Shown: positions 20,306-29,280 of the stretch, piece by piece
Layout of the letters: every line of letters begins with the position of its first letter
How positions within the stretch are numbered: position 1 is the first letter of the stretch
From: Nocardioides iriomotensis
Lineage (GTDB): Bacteria; Actinomycetota; Actinomycetes; Propionibacteriales; Nocardioidaceae
DNA length: 64,000 bases
Assembly (NCBI RefSeq): GCF_004168035.1
Contig: NZ_SDPU01000022.1
Span: 278,819 to 342,818 of the forward strand
Direction of reading: 5' to 3'
Translations under genes and position numbers: made by a program
Notes under the pieces: model-generated
What the model saw: only the letters and a program-made list of their open reading frames with translations
What the model was told of the DNA's origin: nothing
Databases searched by the model: none

Positions 20306-21526
20306 ATGCGTGAACGGGTAGGCACCGCACTGCGACGAGGCGGCGTCCTGCTCCTCACCCTCGGCGCGAGCGTCGCGGTGGCCGGACCCGCGCAGGCCGT
20401 TCCGGTCCCCGACTACGAGATGCCGTTCTCCTGCGGCCAGGTCTGGGAGGGCAGCACCCGCCCGAGCCACAGCCCCAGCGCGTACTCGGCCGACTTCAAC
20501 CGGGTCCCCGACCTCGGCGAGCCGGCCCTCGCGGCCGCGGCCGGCGTGGTGACCACGGTCACCGACCTCGGCAACCGCAGCTACGGCAAGTACGTCGTCG
20601 TCGACCACGGCAACGGCGACACCACGCTCTACGCCCACCTCGACGCGCTCTGGGCGGTGCCCGGACAGCGCGTCGACCAGGGCACGGTGCTCGGCCGGGT
20701 CGGCACCAGCGGCGGCTCGTCCGGCCCGCACCTCCACTTCGAGGAGCGGCTCAACGGCAAGGTCCAGAAGCCGTGGTTCCACCAGGTCGAGTTCGTCATG
20801 CCGCGCTCGCAGGCGTCGCAGAACTGCTCCGACGTCCCCGTCGTCGGGGACTGGAACGGCGACGGCGTCGACGAGCCCGCGGTCTACCGGCGTACGGCGG
20901 CCTCGAAGTTCCGGCTCTCGCTCACCGGTGCCCCCGCGACGGTCGTCGGCTGGGGGCTGCCCACCGACCAGCCCGTCGTCGGCGACTGGGACGGCAACGG
21001 CACCGCCGACCTCGGGGTGCGCCGGCAGACCGGCAACCGCTTCTGGCTGCGCCACGCCGACGGCTCGGCCCAGGTCGTGCGGTTCGGCTCCCGCCCCGAC
21101 CTGCCGGTCACCGGCGACTGGGACGGCAACGGCACCAGCGACCTCGGCGTGTGGAAGCAGAAGACCGCGAAGTTCGTGCTCCGCAACGCCGACGGCACCA
21201 AGACCAAGGTCGTGCTGGGCGACGTCAACGACCTGCCGGTCAAGGGTGACTGGAACGGGGACCGCGTCAGCGACCTCGGCGTCTACGACAGCGCCACCGC
21301 CACGTTCGTGCTGCGCACCGTCGGCCCCGACGGGCTCCCCGTGCTCACCAGCGTCCCCTTCGGCGCGCCGGGCGACCTGCCGGTCACCGGCGACTGGGAG
21401 GGCGACGGCCTCACCGACCTCGGCGTGTGGCGGCCGGCGGAGGGCGTGTTCTACCAGCGCGTGTCGCCGCCGGCGGCCCGCGGCGTCGCCACCGTCGCGT
21501 CGAAGAAGTTCGGCCGGGCGCGCTGA
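20306..21526 (+). CDS. Secreted M23 peptidase with five FG-GAP/VCBS-like repeats
   Basis: 406-aa exported protein: Arg-rich start, hydrophobic core and AQA cleavage site near residue 31. The LytM/M23 domain (about 40-160) has the zinc ligands His and Asp in SHSPSAYSADFNR and the GPHLHFE motif, with TLYAHLD between. Residues ~172-390 hold five ~44-residue repeats of the form DLPVTGDWDGNGTSDLGVW, whose D-G-N/D-G loops suggest calcium binding and a propeller or wall-binding module. Expected to act on peptidoglycan cross-links outside the membrane. The upstream gap has a palindrome ACAGCGCTGT at 20207-20216. Confidence 0.9.
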   Translation: MRERVGTALRRGGVLLLTLGASVAVAGPAQAVPVPDYEMPFSCGQVWEGSTRPSHSPSAYSADFNRVPDLGEPALAAAAGVVTTVTDLGNRSYGKYVVVDHGNGDTTLYAHLDALWAVPGQRVDQGTVLGRVGTSGGSSGPHLHFEERLNGKVQKPWFHQVEFVMPRSQASQNCSDVPVVGDWNGDGVDEPAVYRRTAASKFRLSLTGAPATVVGWGLPTDQPVVGDWDGNGTADLGVRRQTGNRFWLRHADGSAQVVRFGSRPDLPVTGDWDGNGTSDLGVWKQKTAKFVLRNADGTKTKVVLGDVNDLPVKGDWNGDRVSDLGVYDSATATFVLRTVGPDGLPVLTSVPFGAPGDLPVTGDWEGDGLTDLGVWRPAEGVFYQRVSPPAARGVATVASKKFGRAR

Positions 21527-21619
21527 GCCGTCGCGGCCGCTCGTAGGTATTACGTCATTCGGTCGGTGACGCCCCGACACCGGGAGTCGTAGATTGACCG
21601 ACATCCGCACCGCCGACGA

Positions 21620-21633
21620 ACAGTCACGACTGT
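21620..21633. promoter_or_regulatory. Inverted repeat upstream of hypF
   Basis: ACAGTCACGACTGT: six-base arms ACAGTC/GACTGT around AC, about 65-90 bases before the hypF start candidates. A possible operator for the hydrogenase-maturation operon; the binding protein is unknown. Confidence 0.4.
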
Positions 21634-21698
21634 CGCCCCGACCGACCGTGACGACAGCCTGAGGAGCCGCCACCCGAGCCGGCCCGACCGGCCTTCGC

Positions 21699-24098
21699 GT
21701 GGAAGTGATGCACGTGGCCGTCTCCGGCCCCAGCCGTGCCCGCCGGCGGGTCGTCGTGCGCGGGGTCGTCCAGGGCGTCGGCTTCCGGCCCTTCGTCTAC
21801 GCCCTCGCGCGCAGCCTCGGCCTGAGCGGCGGCGTCTGGAACACCGGCGACGGCGTCGTCGCCGAGGTCGAGGGCGACCCGCGCTCGGTCGCGACGTTCG
21901 TCGCCCGGCTCGCCCCCGACGCGCCTCCGCTCGCGGTCGTCGTGGACGTCACCGACACCGCCGTCCCCGTCCAGGGCGGCACCACCTTCACGATCGCGCC
22001 GTCACGAGGCGGTCCGGGACGCACCTTCGTCAGCCCCGACGTCAGCGTCTGCGACGACTGCCTCGCGGAGCTGCGCGACCCGGCCGACCGCCGGTACCGG
22101 CACCCGTTCATCACCTGCACCAGCTGCGGTCCCCGGTTCACCGTCACCACCGGTCTGCCTTACGACCGCGAGCACACCACGATGACCGGGTTCCCGCTGT
22201 GCGACGCCTGCGCCCGTGAGTACGGCGACCCGGCCGACCGGCGCTTCCACGCCCAGACCGTCTGCTGCCGGGAGTGCGGCCCGCGGCTGCATCTCGCCGT
22301 GCCGGGCCGCCCGACCCTCGTGGGCGAGACCGCGCTCGCCGAGGCGCGCGGCCTGCTGCGCGACGGAGCCGTCGTCGCAGTCAAGGGGATCGGTGGCTAC
22401 CACCTCGCCTGCGACGCCACCGCTCCCGACGCGGTGGAGACCCTGCGCAAGCGCAAGCGGCGCGGCGACAAGCCGTTCGCGCTGATGGTGGCCGACGCCG
22501 CCGCCGCGGACCGGCTCGTGCACCTGGACGACGCCGAGCGTGCTCTGCTCACCGCCCGCAGCCGGCCGGTCGTGCTGGCCCGCCGCCGCACGCGTGGCCC
22601 GGCGGCGGACGCGGTCGCGCCCGGCAACGACGACCTCGGCGTGATGCTCGCCTACACCCCGTTGCACCACCTCCTCCTCGGGCTGCCCGGCGACGACCAC
22701 CTGCCGGTCCTGGTGATGACCAGCGGCAACCTCACCGGCGAGCCGATCGTCACCGACGACACCGACGCCCGCACCCGGCTGGGCGGCCTGGCGGACGCGT
22801 GGCTCTACGGCGACCGCCCCATCCACGTCCCGTGCGACGACACCGTGACCCGCGCCGTCGACGGCGCCGAGGCACCGGTGCGCCGGTCGCGCGGGCAGGC
22901 GCCGCTGCCGATCGCGCTCCCGTTCGACAGCCCGCCCTTGCTCGGCGTGGGCGGCGACCTCAAGAACACCCTGTGCCTGGCCGAGGGGCGGCTCGCCTGG
23001 ATGTCCGCGCACGTCGGCGACATGGACGACCTCGCCACCCTCGCGGCGTTCACGACCGCCGAGGCGCACCTCGAGCTGCTCACCGGCGTCGCTCCGACGG
23101 CTCTTGCCACGGACCGGCACCCGGCGTACCGCTCGCGCCGCTGGGCCCTCGACCACGCCGACGGCCGCCCGGTCGAGGGCGTGCAGCACCACCACGCGCA
23201 CGTCGCGTCCACGATGGTCGAGCACGGCCTCGGGCCCGAGGCGACCGTCCTCGGCGTCGTGTTCGACGGCACCGGCTACGGCGACGACGGCGCAGTCTGG
23301 GGCGGTGAGCTCCTGGTCGCGGGGTACGGCGACTTCGACCGGGCCGCGCACCTGGCGTACGTCGCCCTGCCCGGTGGCGACGCCGGCGTTCGCAACCCGT
23401 GCCGGATGGCCCTCTCGCACTTGCGCAGCGCCGGCGTCGCGTGGGACGACGCGCTGCCGTGCGTCCGGGCCTGCGCGGACGACGAGCTCGCTCTGCTCGA
23501 CCGGCAGCTCGACACCGGGCTCGGCTGCGCGCCGACGTCGAGCATGGGCCGGTTGTTCGACGCCGTCGCCTCGATCGCCGGGATCTGCCACCGGGCCGGG
23601 TATGACGCCCAGGCGGCGATGGAGCTCGAGGCGCGGGCACGCTCCGCCGGCTCCGTCGACGGCTACCGGTTCGCGGTGCAGGGGGAGCTGCTCGACGCGG
23701 CACCCGTGGTCGCGGCCGCCGCCGACGACGTGCGCACCGGTGTGCCGCCGGCCGTGGTCGCGGCCCGGTTCCAGCGTGCGGTCGTCGACCTGGTCGTCGC
23801 GGTCACGGAGCGGCTGCGCGACGAGACCGGGCTGCGCGTCGCCACCCTGAGCGGCGGCGTCTTCCTCAACGCGTACCTCACCTCGGCCTGCGCCGCCGCG
23901 CTGACCGCCCGCCGGTTCGAGGTGCTCCGCCACCACGCGGTCCCGGCCAGCGACGCCGGCATCGCCCTCGGACAGGTCGCGGTGCTCGCGCACCGACACA
24001 ACCGCGACGCAGGACGTGCACGACACGACGTACGACGAGAAGGGAGCAGCCATGTGCCTAGCGGTTCCGGGCCGGGTCCTGGACATCAGCGAGCGTGA
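21699..24098 (+). CDS. hypF: Carbamoyltransferase HypF
   Basis: Up to 799 aa. Converts carbamoyl phosphate to the thiocarboxamide on HypE, the source of the cyanide ligands of the [NiFe] active site. Domains in order: acylphosphatase (VRGVVQGVGFRPFVY, ~20-105), two zinc fingers (CDDC...CTSC and CDAC...CREC), YrdC-like ATP/carbamate domain (~210-400) and the Kae1-like transferase with HHHAHVAS and VFDGTGYGDDG. The GTG at 21699, ATG at 21708 and GTG at 21714 are in frame; GGAAG best suits 21714. The 3' end overlaps hypC by 47 bases and encodes an unusual Arg/Gly-rich tail. Confidence 0.96.
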   Translation: MEVMHVAVSGPSRARRRVVVRGVVQGVGFRPFVYALARSLGLSGGVWNTGDGVVAEVEGDPRSVATFVARLAPDAPPLAVVVDVTDTAVPVQGGTTFTIAPSRGGPGRTFVSPDVSVCDDCLAELRDPADRRYRHPFITCTSCGPRFTVTTGLPYDREHTTMTGFPLCDACAREYGDPADRRFHAQTVCCRECGPRLHLAVPGRPTLVGETALAEARGLLRDGAVVAVKGIGGYHLACDATAPDAVETLRKRKRRGDKPFALMVADAAAADRLVHLDDAERALLTARSRPVVLARRRTRGPAADAVAPGNDDLGVMLAYTPLHHLLLGLPGDDHLPVLVMTSGNLTGEPIVTDDTDARTRLGGLADAWLYGDRPIHVPCDDTVTRAVDGAEAPVRRSRGQAPLPIALPFDSPPLLGVGGDLKNTLCLAEGRLAWMSAHVGDMDDLATLAAFTTAEAHLELLTGVAPTALATDRHPAYRSRRWALDHADGRPVEGVQHHHAHVASTMVEHGLGPEATVLGVVFDGTGYGDDGAVWGGELLVAGYGDFDRAAHLAYVALPGGDAGVRNPCRMALSHLRSAGVAWDDALPCVRACADDELALLDRQLDTGLGCAPTSSMGRLFDAVASIAGICHRAGYDAQAAMELEARARSAGSVDGYRFAVQGELLDAAPVVAAAADDVRTGVPPAVVAARFQRAVVDLVVAVTERLRDETGLRVATLSGGVFLNAYLTSACAAALTARRFEVLRHHAVPASDAGIALGQVAVLAHRHNRDAGRARHDVRREGSSHVPSGSGPGPGHQRA

Positions 24099-24405
24099 CG
24101 GGACGCGCATCGCCCAGGTCGACTTCGGCGGGGTGACCAAGGAGGTGTGCCTGGAGTACGTCCCGGACCTCCAGGTCGGCGAGTACACGATCGTGCACGT
24201 CGGCTTCGCCCTCCAGCGCCTGGACGAGCAGTCGGCGCTGGAGACCCTCGAGCTGTTCCGGCAGATGGGCGAGCTCGAGGCCGAGTTCGGCGACCAGTGG
24301 GGACGCGCGGCCGAGCAGGCCGGCCTGCCGCGCCCCGACCTGGCGCCCGAGATGCAGACCGTCGACGGCCCGGGCGCACCGGGCGGAGAGGCAGGCGAGC
24401 GATGA
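24052..24405 (+). CDS. hypC: Hydrogenase maturation chaperone HypC
   Basis: 117-aa HypC/HybG/HupF chaperone that carries the Fe(CN)2CO unit with HypD and delivers it to the large subunit. It begins with the diagnostic MCLAVPGRV, whose Cys2 is the ligand. The ATG has AGAAGGGAG upstream. The first ~80 residues are the normal OB-fold domain including [13 protein letters not shown]; a C-terminal extension rich in Gly, Pro and Glu makes it longer than typical HypC. It overlaps hypF by 47 bases and hypD by four (ATGA). Confidence 0.97.
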   Translation: MCLAVPGRVLDISERDGTRIAQVDFGGVTKEVCLEYVPDLQVGEYTIVHVGFALQRLDEQSALETLELFRQMGELEAEFGDQWGRAAEQAGLPRPDLAPEMQTVDGPGAPGGEAGER

Positions 24406-25541
24406 AGTACCTCGACGAGTTCCAGGACCCCGAGCTGGCCAAGCGGCTGCTCGACGACATCCATGCCACGGCCACCCATCCGTGGGCGATGATGGAGGTC
24501 TGCGGCGGACAGACCCACTCGATCATCCGGCACGGCCTCGACCAGCTGCTGCCCGACGGCATCGAGCTGATCCACGGACCCGGCTGCCCGGTCTGCGTGA
24601 CACCGCTCGAGGTGATCGACAAGGCGTTGGAGATCGCGTCGCGGCCCGACGTCGTGTTCTGCTCCTTCGGCGACATGCTCCGGGTGCCCGGCAGCGAGAA
24701 GGACCTGTTCCGGGTCAAGAGCGCCGGCGGGGACGTGCGGGTCGTCTACTCGCCGCTCGACGCGCTCCAGCTCGCCCGGACCAACCCCGACAAGCAGGTG
24801 GTCTTCTTCGGCATCGGCTTCGAGACGACCGCGCCGCCCAACGCGATGACGGTCTACCAGGCCAAGAAGCTCGGGATCGACAACTTCACCCTGCTGGTCA
24901 GCCACGTCCGGGTGCCGCCCGCCATCGAGGCGATCATGACCTCGCCCGACTGCCGCGTGCAGGCGTTCCTGGCCGCCGGTCACGTCTGCACCGTGATGGG
25001 CACGGCGGAGTACCCGCCGCTCGCCGAGCGGTTCCACGTGCCGATCGTGGTCACCGGCTTCGAGCCGCTCGACATCCTCGAGGGCATCCGCCGGGCCGTC
25101 CACCAGCTCGAGGACGGCCGGGCGGAGGTGGAGAACGCCTACCGGCGCGTCGTCCTCCCGGAGGGCAACCCCGTCGCGATCCGGATGCTCGAGGACGTGT
25201 TCGAGGTCGTCGACCGGTCCTGGCGCGGGATCGGGATGATCCCGCAGAGCGGCTGGCGGCTCTCCGACGCCTACCGCGAGTACGACGCCGAGCGGCGCTT
25301 CGAGGTCGGCGACATCCACACCCAGGAGTCGACCGTGTGCCGCAGCGGCGAGGTGCTGCAGGGGCTGATCAAGCCGCACGAGTGCTCCGCGTTCGGCACG
25401 CTCTGCACGCCGCGCAACCCGCTCGGCGCCACGATGGTGTCGAGTGAGGGCGCCTGCGCGGCGTACTACCTCTACCGACGGATGCAGGTGCCGGCCCAGC
25501 CCGGTCCCGGCGAGACCCGGGAGGTGACCTCCGTTGGCTGA
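24402..25541 (+). CDS. hypD: Hydrogenase Fe-cyanide/CO assembly protein HypD
   Basis: 379-aa iron-sulfur scaffold on which Fe(CN)2CO is assembled. Conserved blocks: [13 protein letters not shown] (redox/iron Cys), [38 protein letters not shown] and [10 protein letters not shown]. The C-terminal [4Fe-4S] ligands lie in [23 protein letters not shown] and SEGACAAYY. Length is standard. Translationally coupled to hypC and overlapping hypE by eight bases. Confidence 0.98.
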   Translation: MKYLDEFQDPELAKRLLDDIHATATHPWAMMEVCGGQTHSIIRHGLDQLLPDGIELIHGPGCPVCVTPLEVIDKALEIASRPDVVFCSFGDMLRVPGSEKDLFRVKSAGGDVRVVYSPLDALQLARTNPDKQVVFFGIGFETTAPPNAMTVYQAKKLGIDNFTLLVSHVRVPPAIEAIMTSPDCRVQAFLAAGHVCTVMGTAEYPPLAERFHVPIVVTGFEPLDILEGIRRAVHQLEDGRAEVENAYRRVVLPEGNPVAIRMLEDVFEVVDRSWRGIGMIPQSGWRLSDAYREYDAERRFEVGDIHTQESTVCRSGEVLQGLIKPHECSAFGTLCTPRNPLGATMVSSEGACAAYYLYRRMQVPAQPGPGETREVTSVG

Positions 25542-26619
25542 GCCGATCACGCTCGCCGCTCCCACCGAGCCGGTGAGCTTCGAGGGCTGGACCTGCCCGC
25601 TCCCGCTCCGCGACAGCCCCACGATCGTGATGGGTCACGGCGGCGGCGGGGCGATGTCCGGTGAGCTGGTGGAGCACGTGTTCCTGCCGGCGTTCGCCGA
25701 CGATGACCTGGCCCGGCTGGCCGACTCGGCGGTGCTCCCGCTGCTCGGCGGCCGGGTGGCGTTCTCGACCGACTCGTTCGTGGTCCGGCCGCTGTTCTTC
25801 CCCGGCGGCAGCATCGGCGACCTCGCGGTGAACGGGACGGTGAACGACCTGGCGATGAGCGGCGCGGAGCCGCTGTTCCTGTCGGCGGCCTTCATCCTCG
25901 AGGAGGGCACCGACGTGACGAAGGTCGGCGCCGTCGCCCAGCGCCTCGGCGAGGCGGCCGAGCGCGCCGGGGTCCGCGTGGTCACCGGCGACACCAAGGT
26001 GGTGGAGACCGGCCACGGCGACGGCGTGTACGTCAACACCGCCGGCGTGGGCGTCGTGCCCGAGGGCGTGGACCTGCGTCCCGACCGGGCCCGACCGGGT
26101 GACGTGGTCATCGTCAGCGGAGACATCGGCGTGCACGGCGTGGCGATCATGAGCGTCCGCGAGGGCCTCCAGTTCGGCGCCGAGGTCGAGTCCGACTGCC
26201 AGCCGCTCCACCGCCTGGTCTCCGCGATGCTCGACGTCACCCGGGACCTGCACGTGCTGCGCGACCCGACCCGCGGCGGCGTCGCCACGGCGCTCAACGA
26301 GATCGCCCGCGCCTCCGGCGTCGGGGTCGAGGTCGTCGAGCGGTCCCTGCCGATCCCCGAGGTCGTCGCCAACGCGTGCGCGTTCCTCGGTCTCGACCCG
26401 CTCCAGGTCGCCAACGAGGGCAAGCTGCTCGCCTTCGTCGACCGCGACCACGCGGACGAGGTGCTGGCGGCGATGCGGGCGCACCCGGCCGGCGCGGGCT
26501 CCGCCGTCATCGGCGAGTGCGTGGAGGCGCATCCCGGCATGGTGGCCGCGACCACCGGCTTCGGGGCCTCCCGCGTGGTGGACCTGCCCCTCGGCGAGCA
26601 GCTGCCGCGGATCTGCTGA
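25534..26619 (+). CDS. hypE: Hydrogenase maturation protein HypE
   Basis: 361-aa AIR-synthase-like ATPase that dehydrates the thiocarboxamide on its own C-terminal Cys to thiocyanate, donating CN to HypC/HypD. The required C-terminus is intact (Pro-Arg-Ile-Cys). Other features: [53 protein letters not shown] and [17 protein letters not shown]. The start is a TTG eight bases inside hypD with GGGAGGTG upstream; no ATG fits as well. Confidence 0.97.
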   Translation: MAEPITLAAPTEPVSFEGWTCPLPLRDSPTIVMGHGGGGAMSGELVEHVFLPAFADDDLARLADSAVLPLLGGRVAFSTDSFVVRPLFFPGGSIGDLAVNGTVNDLAMSGAEPLFLSAAFILEEGTDVTKVGAVAQRLGEAAERAGVRVVTGDTKVVETGHGDGVYVNTAGVGVVPEGVDLRPDRARPGDVVIVSGDIGVHGVAIMSVREGLQFGAEVESDCQPLHRLVSAMLDVTRDLHVLRDPTRGGVATALNEIARASGVGVEVVERSLPIPEVVANACAFLGLDPLQVANEGKLLAFVDRDHADEVLAAMRAHPAGAGSAVIGECVEAHPGMVAATTGFGASRVVDLPLGEQLPRIC

Positions 26620-26623
26620 CCCG

Positions 26624-26902
26624 ATGAAGTTCCTCGTGCTGTGGAGCCTCGAGCAGAATCTGCTGTCCGACGCGATGGTGCGGGCCATCGCCCGGATGCC
26701 GGAGTACGGCCACCGGATGGAGCAGGAGGGCAAGGTCCTGATGCGCTACCACGTCGTCGGCGCGCACGGCGGTGCGTGGCTGTACGACGTGGCCGACCAC
26801 GAGGAGTTCGAGCGGCTCCTCGCCCTCGCGCCGGTGTTCAACTTCGCGCGCTACACGATCCACCCGCTGGCCGACATGACCGGGAGGCCCGATGACGACT
26901 GA
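26624..26902 (+). CDS. Muconolactone-isomerase-like (MIase) small protein
   Basis: 92-aa protein resembling muconolactone delta-isomerase, a ferredoxin-like dimeric-barrel family. Visible pattern: MKFLVLWSLEQNLLSDAMVR, then HRMEQEGKVLMRYHVVGAHG, GAWLYDVADHEEFERLLALA and a FARYTIHPLADM ending. No aromatic-catabolism gene is nearby; it begins four bases after hypE and overlaps the XRE gene by 11 bases, so it belongs to the hydrogenase operon. Its role there is unknown. Confidence 0.8.
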   Translation: MKFLVLWSLEQNLLSDAMVRAIARMPEYGHRMEQEGKVLMRYHVVGAHGGAWLYDVADHEEFERLLALAPVFNFARYTIHPLADMTGRPDDD

Positions 26903-27308
26903 GCTGACCCACCGCACGCCGTACGACGAGCTCGGGACGCACCGGCACCTGCTCATCAGCGAGCGGCTCCGCCAGCGTCGCCGTGCGCTCGGGCTCACCC
27001 AGAAGGAGGTGGTCGCGCGGCTGCGCCGGCTCGGCGTGGTGACGACCAACAAGGCGCTGAGCAGCCTGGAGCACGGTGCCGGCCTCGACGTGTGCAAGCT
27101 GCCGGAGATCGCGCGGGCGCTCGACTGCTCGCTGACCTACCTGGTCGGCCTGACCGACGACCCCGGCAGCTGGGAGCCGGACGCGCGGCACTGGCCGGCG
27201 TCGTCGGAGCGGCAGGACGCGACCCCGCCCTCGCCCGCGCGGCTGCCGGCGCAGCGCGAGCAGCCGCTGCCGGCCGCGGTCCCGCACATCCTGGGGCCGA
27301 TGCCCTGA
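26892..27308 (+). CDS. XRE-type helix-turn-helix regulator in the hyp operon
   Basis: 138-aa predicted DNA-binding protein. An HTH of the lambda-repressor type spans about residues 25-85: RLRQRRRALGLTQKEVVARL, then TTNKALSSLEHGAGLDVCKL and IARALDCSLTYLVGLTDDPG. The C-terminal 50 residues are Pro/Ala/Gln-rich and probably disordered. It is the last gene of hypF-C-D-E and is a good candidate for sensing or controlling hydrogenase expression. Possible target sites are the inverted repeats at 21620-21633 and 35331-35343 (inference). Confidence 0.85.
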   Translation: MTTELTHRTPYDELGTHRHLLISERLRQRRRALGLTQKEVVARLRRLGVVTTNKALSSLEHGAGLDVCKLPEIARALDCSLTYLVGLTDDPGSWEPDARHWPASSERQDATPPSPARLPAQREQPLPAAVPHILGPMP

Positions 27309-27318
27309 CGAGGGACGG

Positions 27319-27417
27319 CTACATGCGGCGCATGTCGAGGTAGCGCTTGATGTCCTCCTTCGAGGCGACCGCGACCGCGGCGACCGCGGCGACGACCAGC
27401 AACAGGAGCTTCTTCAC
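27319..27417 (-). CDS. 32-residue hydrophobic peptide at the end of the hydrogenase operon (DUF6893-like)
   Basis: Short gene on the minus strand: GTG start one base after the protease stop, with GGAGGTGGATGAG as ribosome-binding site, and a TAG stop. The peptide is Val-Lys-Lys followed by a 15-residue Leu/Val/Ala membrane segment and an amphipathic tail KEDIKRYLDMRRM. It resembles the small actinobacterial proteins annotated as DUF6893, from memory of that family. Tail to tail with the XRE gene, ten bases apart. Function unknown; membrane tethering of an accessory protein is conjecture. Confidence 0.65.
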   Translation of the reverse strand: MKKLLLLVVAAVAAVAVASKEDIKRYLDMRRM

Positions 27418-27418
27418 C

Positions 27419-27946
27419 TCATCCACCTCCTCCGGGCACGCGTGCCCCCGCGTGCAGACGGGCCAGCTCGTGGTCGACGACCTCCCGGACCAGCGCGGCC
27501 GCGGGCTCGACGGCCTCCCGCACGGGGGCCGACAGGCCGATGCCCTCGTCGAGGACGGCGGGTCGGCAGCCGACGACGAGGATCCGGCCGACGACGCCGC
27601 CGAGTGTGGGGAGCAGCTCCATCACGCCGCCGGGCGACAGGTCGTGCGGGTCGAGCAGCACCTCGGGCAACGCGTCGACCGGTGCGCTCCCGCGCTCGGG
27701 TACGTCGGGCTCGATCACGTGCAGCGAGCCGGGCGGCCCCTCCTGCCGCGCCACCGTGTCGACGACCAGGAGGACGTCGTACCCCTCCAACAGCTCGTAG
27801 ACCAGGTGCACCGACCGGATGCCGAAGTCGACGAGCTTCGCTTCCGGTGGCAACGGCTCCCGGGCGAGCGTGGCGGCCACCTCCACGCCGAAGCCGTCGT
27901 CGGAGAGGAAGATGTTGCCGACGCAGGCGACCAGGAGGCGGGCCAT
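27419..27946 (-). CDS. Hydrogenase maturation protease (HyaD/HybD-like)
   Basis: 175-aa nickel-dependent endopeptidase that removes the C-terminal tail of the large subunit after nickel insertion. Begins MARLLVACVGNIFLSDDGFG, containing the conserved GN..L.DDG motif whose acidic residue binds nickel. Continues FGIRSVHLVYELLEGYD and VDTVARQEGPPGS. A further acidic/His site is in DPHDLSPGG. The ATG overlaps the stop of the 444-aa gene (TGATG). Its substrate should be the 22-residue tail of the large subunit encoded upstream. Confidence 0.93.
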   Translation of the reverse strand: MARLLVACVGNIFLSDDGFGVEVAATLAREPLPPEAKLVDFGIRSVHLVYELLEGYDVLLVVDTVARQEGPPGSLHVIEPDVPERGSAPVDALPEVLLDPHDLSPGGVMELLPTLGGVVGRILVVGCRPAVLDEGIGLSAPVREAVEPAAALVREVVDHELARLHAGARVPGGGG

Positions 27947-29280
27947 CACGCACCCGCCCTCGTCAAGGGCTCCACCTCGTCGGGCGCGAAGTAGAGGTAG
28001 CGGCCGTGCGCGGCCTTCAGCTCCGCGCCCGGGTCGTCGTCCACCGACACGGCGAGGTGCTCGTGGCCGTCCACGTCGCGCAGCACCGCGGCCACCGTCG
28101 CCTCGCGCCCGGCGAGGAACAGGTCGTAGGCGTCGGCCCGTCGGGGACCGGGGCGCAGGATGACCCGGCTGCCGCGCCGCACCGTCGTGCCGCCGATCTC
28201 GACCGTGTCGTGGTCGGGGTCGGCCTGCGCGTCGGCACCCGGGTCCCACCAGGGCACGTCGAGCGCGGCCGGCGGCTCGGGCGGCGGCGCGAGCGAGGTG
28301 GTCATCGCGTCGACGTACCGCACGGTCCCGTGCAGCCGCTCCCACAGGTCGGGCGGCATGCCCTCGACCTCCCGCAGCAGCGCCGCGGTGCGCGGGTCCG
28401 TGCCGCGCACCTCGCGCTTCTCGTCGTCGGACAGCGTGGCGGTGCGCAGGCTGAGCAGCTCGTCGATCTCCAGGGCGTCGAAGAACGCGGTCTCGCTCTG
28501 CGGCGCGAGCCGGGGGTGGTCGTACAGGATGATCGGCGAGCTCAGGACGACCGCGGCCTGGTCGTCGGGCCCGGCCAGGACCGGGAAGACCCCGTCGTTG
28601 AGGCAGCCCGCGACGAACCCCGACGCCCACTGCGGCGGGTCGAGCTGGGAGACGAACGACGCGCCCTCCACCTCGACGAGCACGTGGCAGGCGACCAGGG
28701 CTCGGCGCAGCCAGTCCGGCCGTCGCGCGCCGACGTCGCCGGAGGCGGTGGCGTTCTCGACCTCGATCCTGAGCAGGGTCACGGCGTACGGCGACACCGG
28801 CCGGTGCACCCGGGTCGTGACGCGCACGGCGAGCGGCTCGCGGACGCGCACCAGCCGGCCGCCTGGCACCTGCTCGGCCTCGGTGCCGCCCTCGACCGGC
28901 ACGGTCACGGCGAGGTCCTCGTCGAGCGGCAGGTCGAGCGGGACCTCCCGCTCGACGGCCTCGTCCCACGGGACGTAGCGGGTGTCGCCGACGTCGAGCC
29001 TGTCGACCGGCGAGCCGGCGGCGTCCTCGACGCCGCGGCGCTGCACCTGGAGGAAGCGCACGGTCGCCCGCAGCGCGGTGGCGTCGCCGTCCACGACCAG
29101 GTCGGTCCGGGTCGCCGCGCGCTCGGAACCGTCGAGCGCGACGACGTCGTGCGGCATCAGGACGCCCCACTGCCAGCGGACCTGGTTCTTCGCGGCACCC
29201 GCCCGGTAGGGGTAGAGCACGTAGCCCTCGTAGAGCACGGCGTCGGCGACCGCGCGGGCGTCCTCCCGGGCCGTCGTCAT
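27946..29280 (-). CDS. Uncharacterised hydrogenase-cluster protein (444 aa)
   Basis: I do not recognise a named domain. It is a soluble 444-aa protein, acidic, rich in Val, Asp and Glu. The N-terminus VLYEGYVLYPYRAGAAKNQV and the closing AHGRYLYFAPDEVEPLTR look conserved. The middle has LFLAGREATVAAVLRDVDGH and SFVSQLDPPQWA. There is no signal peptide or cysteine cluster. It overlaps neighbours at both ends (ATGA and TGATG) and so is stoichiometrically tied to the hydrogenase operon, between DUF6084 and the maturation protease. Probable assembly or accessory factor, by context only. Confidence 0.8.
   Translation of the reverse strand: MTTAREDARAVADAVLYEGYVLYPYRAGAAKNQVRWQWGVLMPHDVVALDGSERAATRTDLVVDGDATALRATVRFLQVQRRGVEDAAGSPVDRLDVGDTRYVPWDEAVEREVPLDLPLDEDLAVTVPVEGGTEAEQVPGGRLVRVREPLAVRVTTRVHRPVSPYAVTLLRIEVENATASGDVGARRPDWLRRALVACHVLVEVEGASFVSQLDPPQWASGFVAGCLNDGVFPVLAGPDDQAAVVLSSPIILYDHPRLAPQSETAFFDALEIDELLSLRTATLSDDEKREVRGTDPRTAALLREVEGMPPDLWERLHGTVRYVDAMTTSLAPPPEPPAALDVPWWDPGADAQADPDHDTVEIGGTTVRRGSRVILRPGPRRADAYDLFLAGREATVAAVLRDVDGHEHLAVSVDDDPGAELKAAHGRYLYFAPDEVEPLTRAGA

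Noticed and set aside
22002..25622. A 1206-codon minus-strand frame across hypF-hypC-hypD
   Set aside because: Antisense to well-supported hyp genes; biased Arg/His/Asp/Gly composition and no recognisable motif.
27321..27335. 15-base palindrome ACATGCGGCGCATGT at the convergent hydrogenase junction
   Set aside because: A one-base centre makes it a poor hairpin, and it is fully explained by the Met-Arg-Arg-Met codons of the small peptide.
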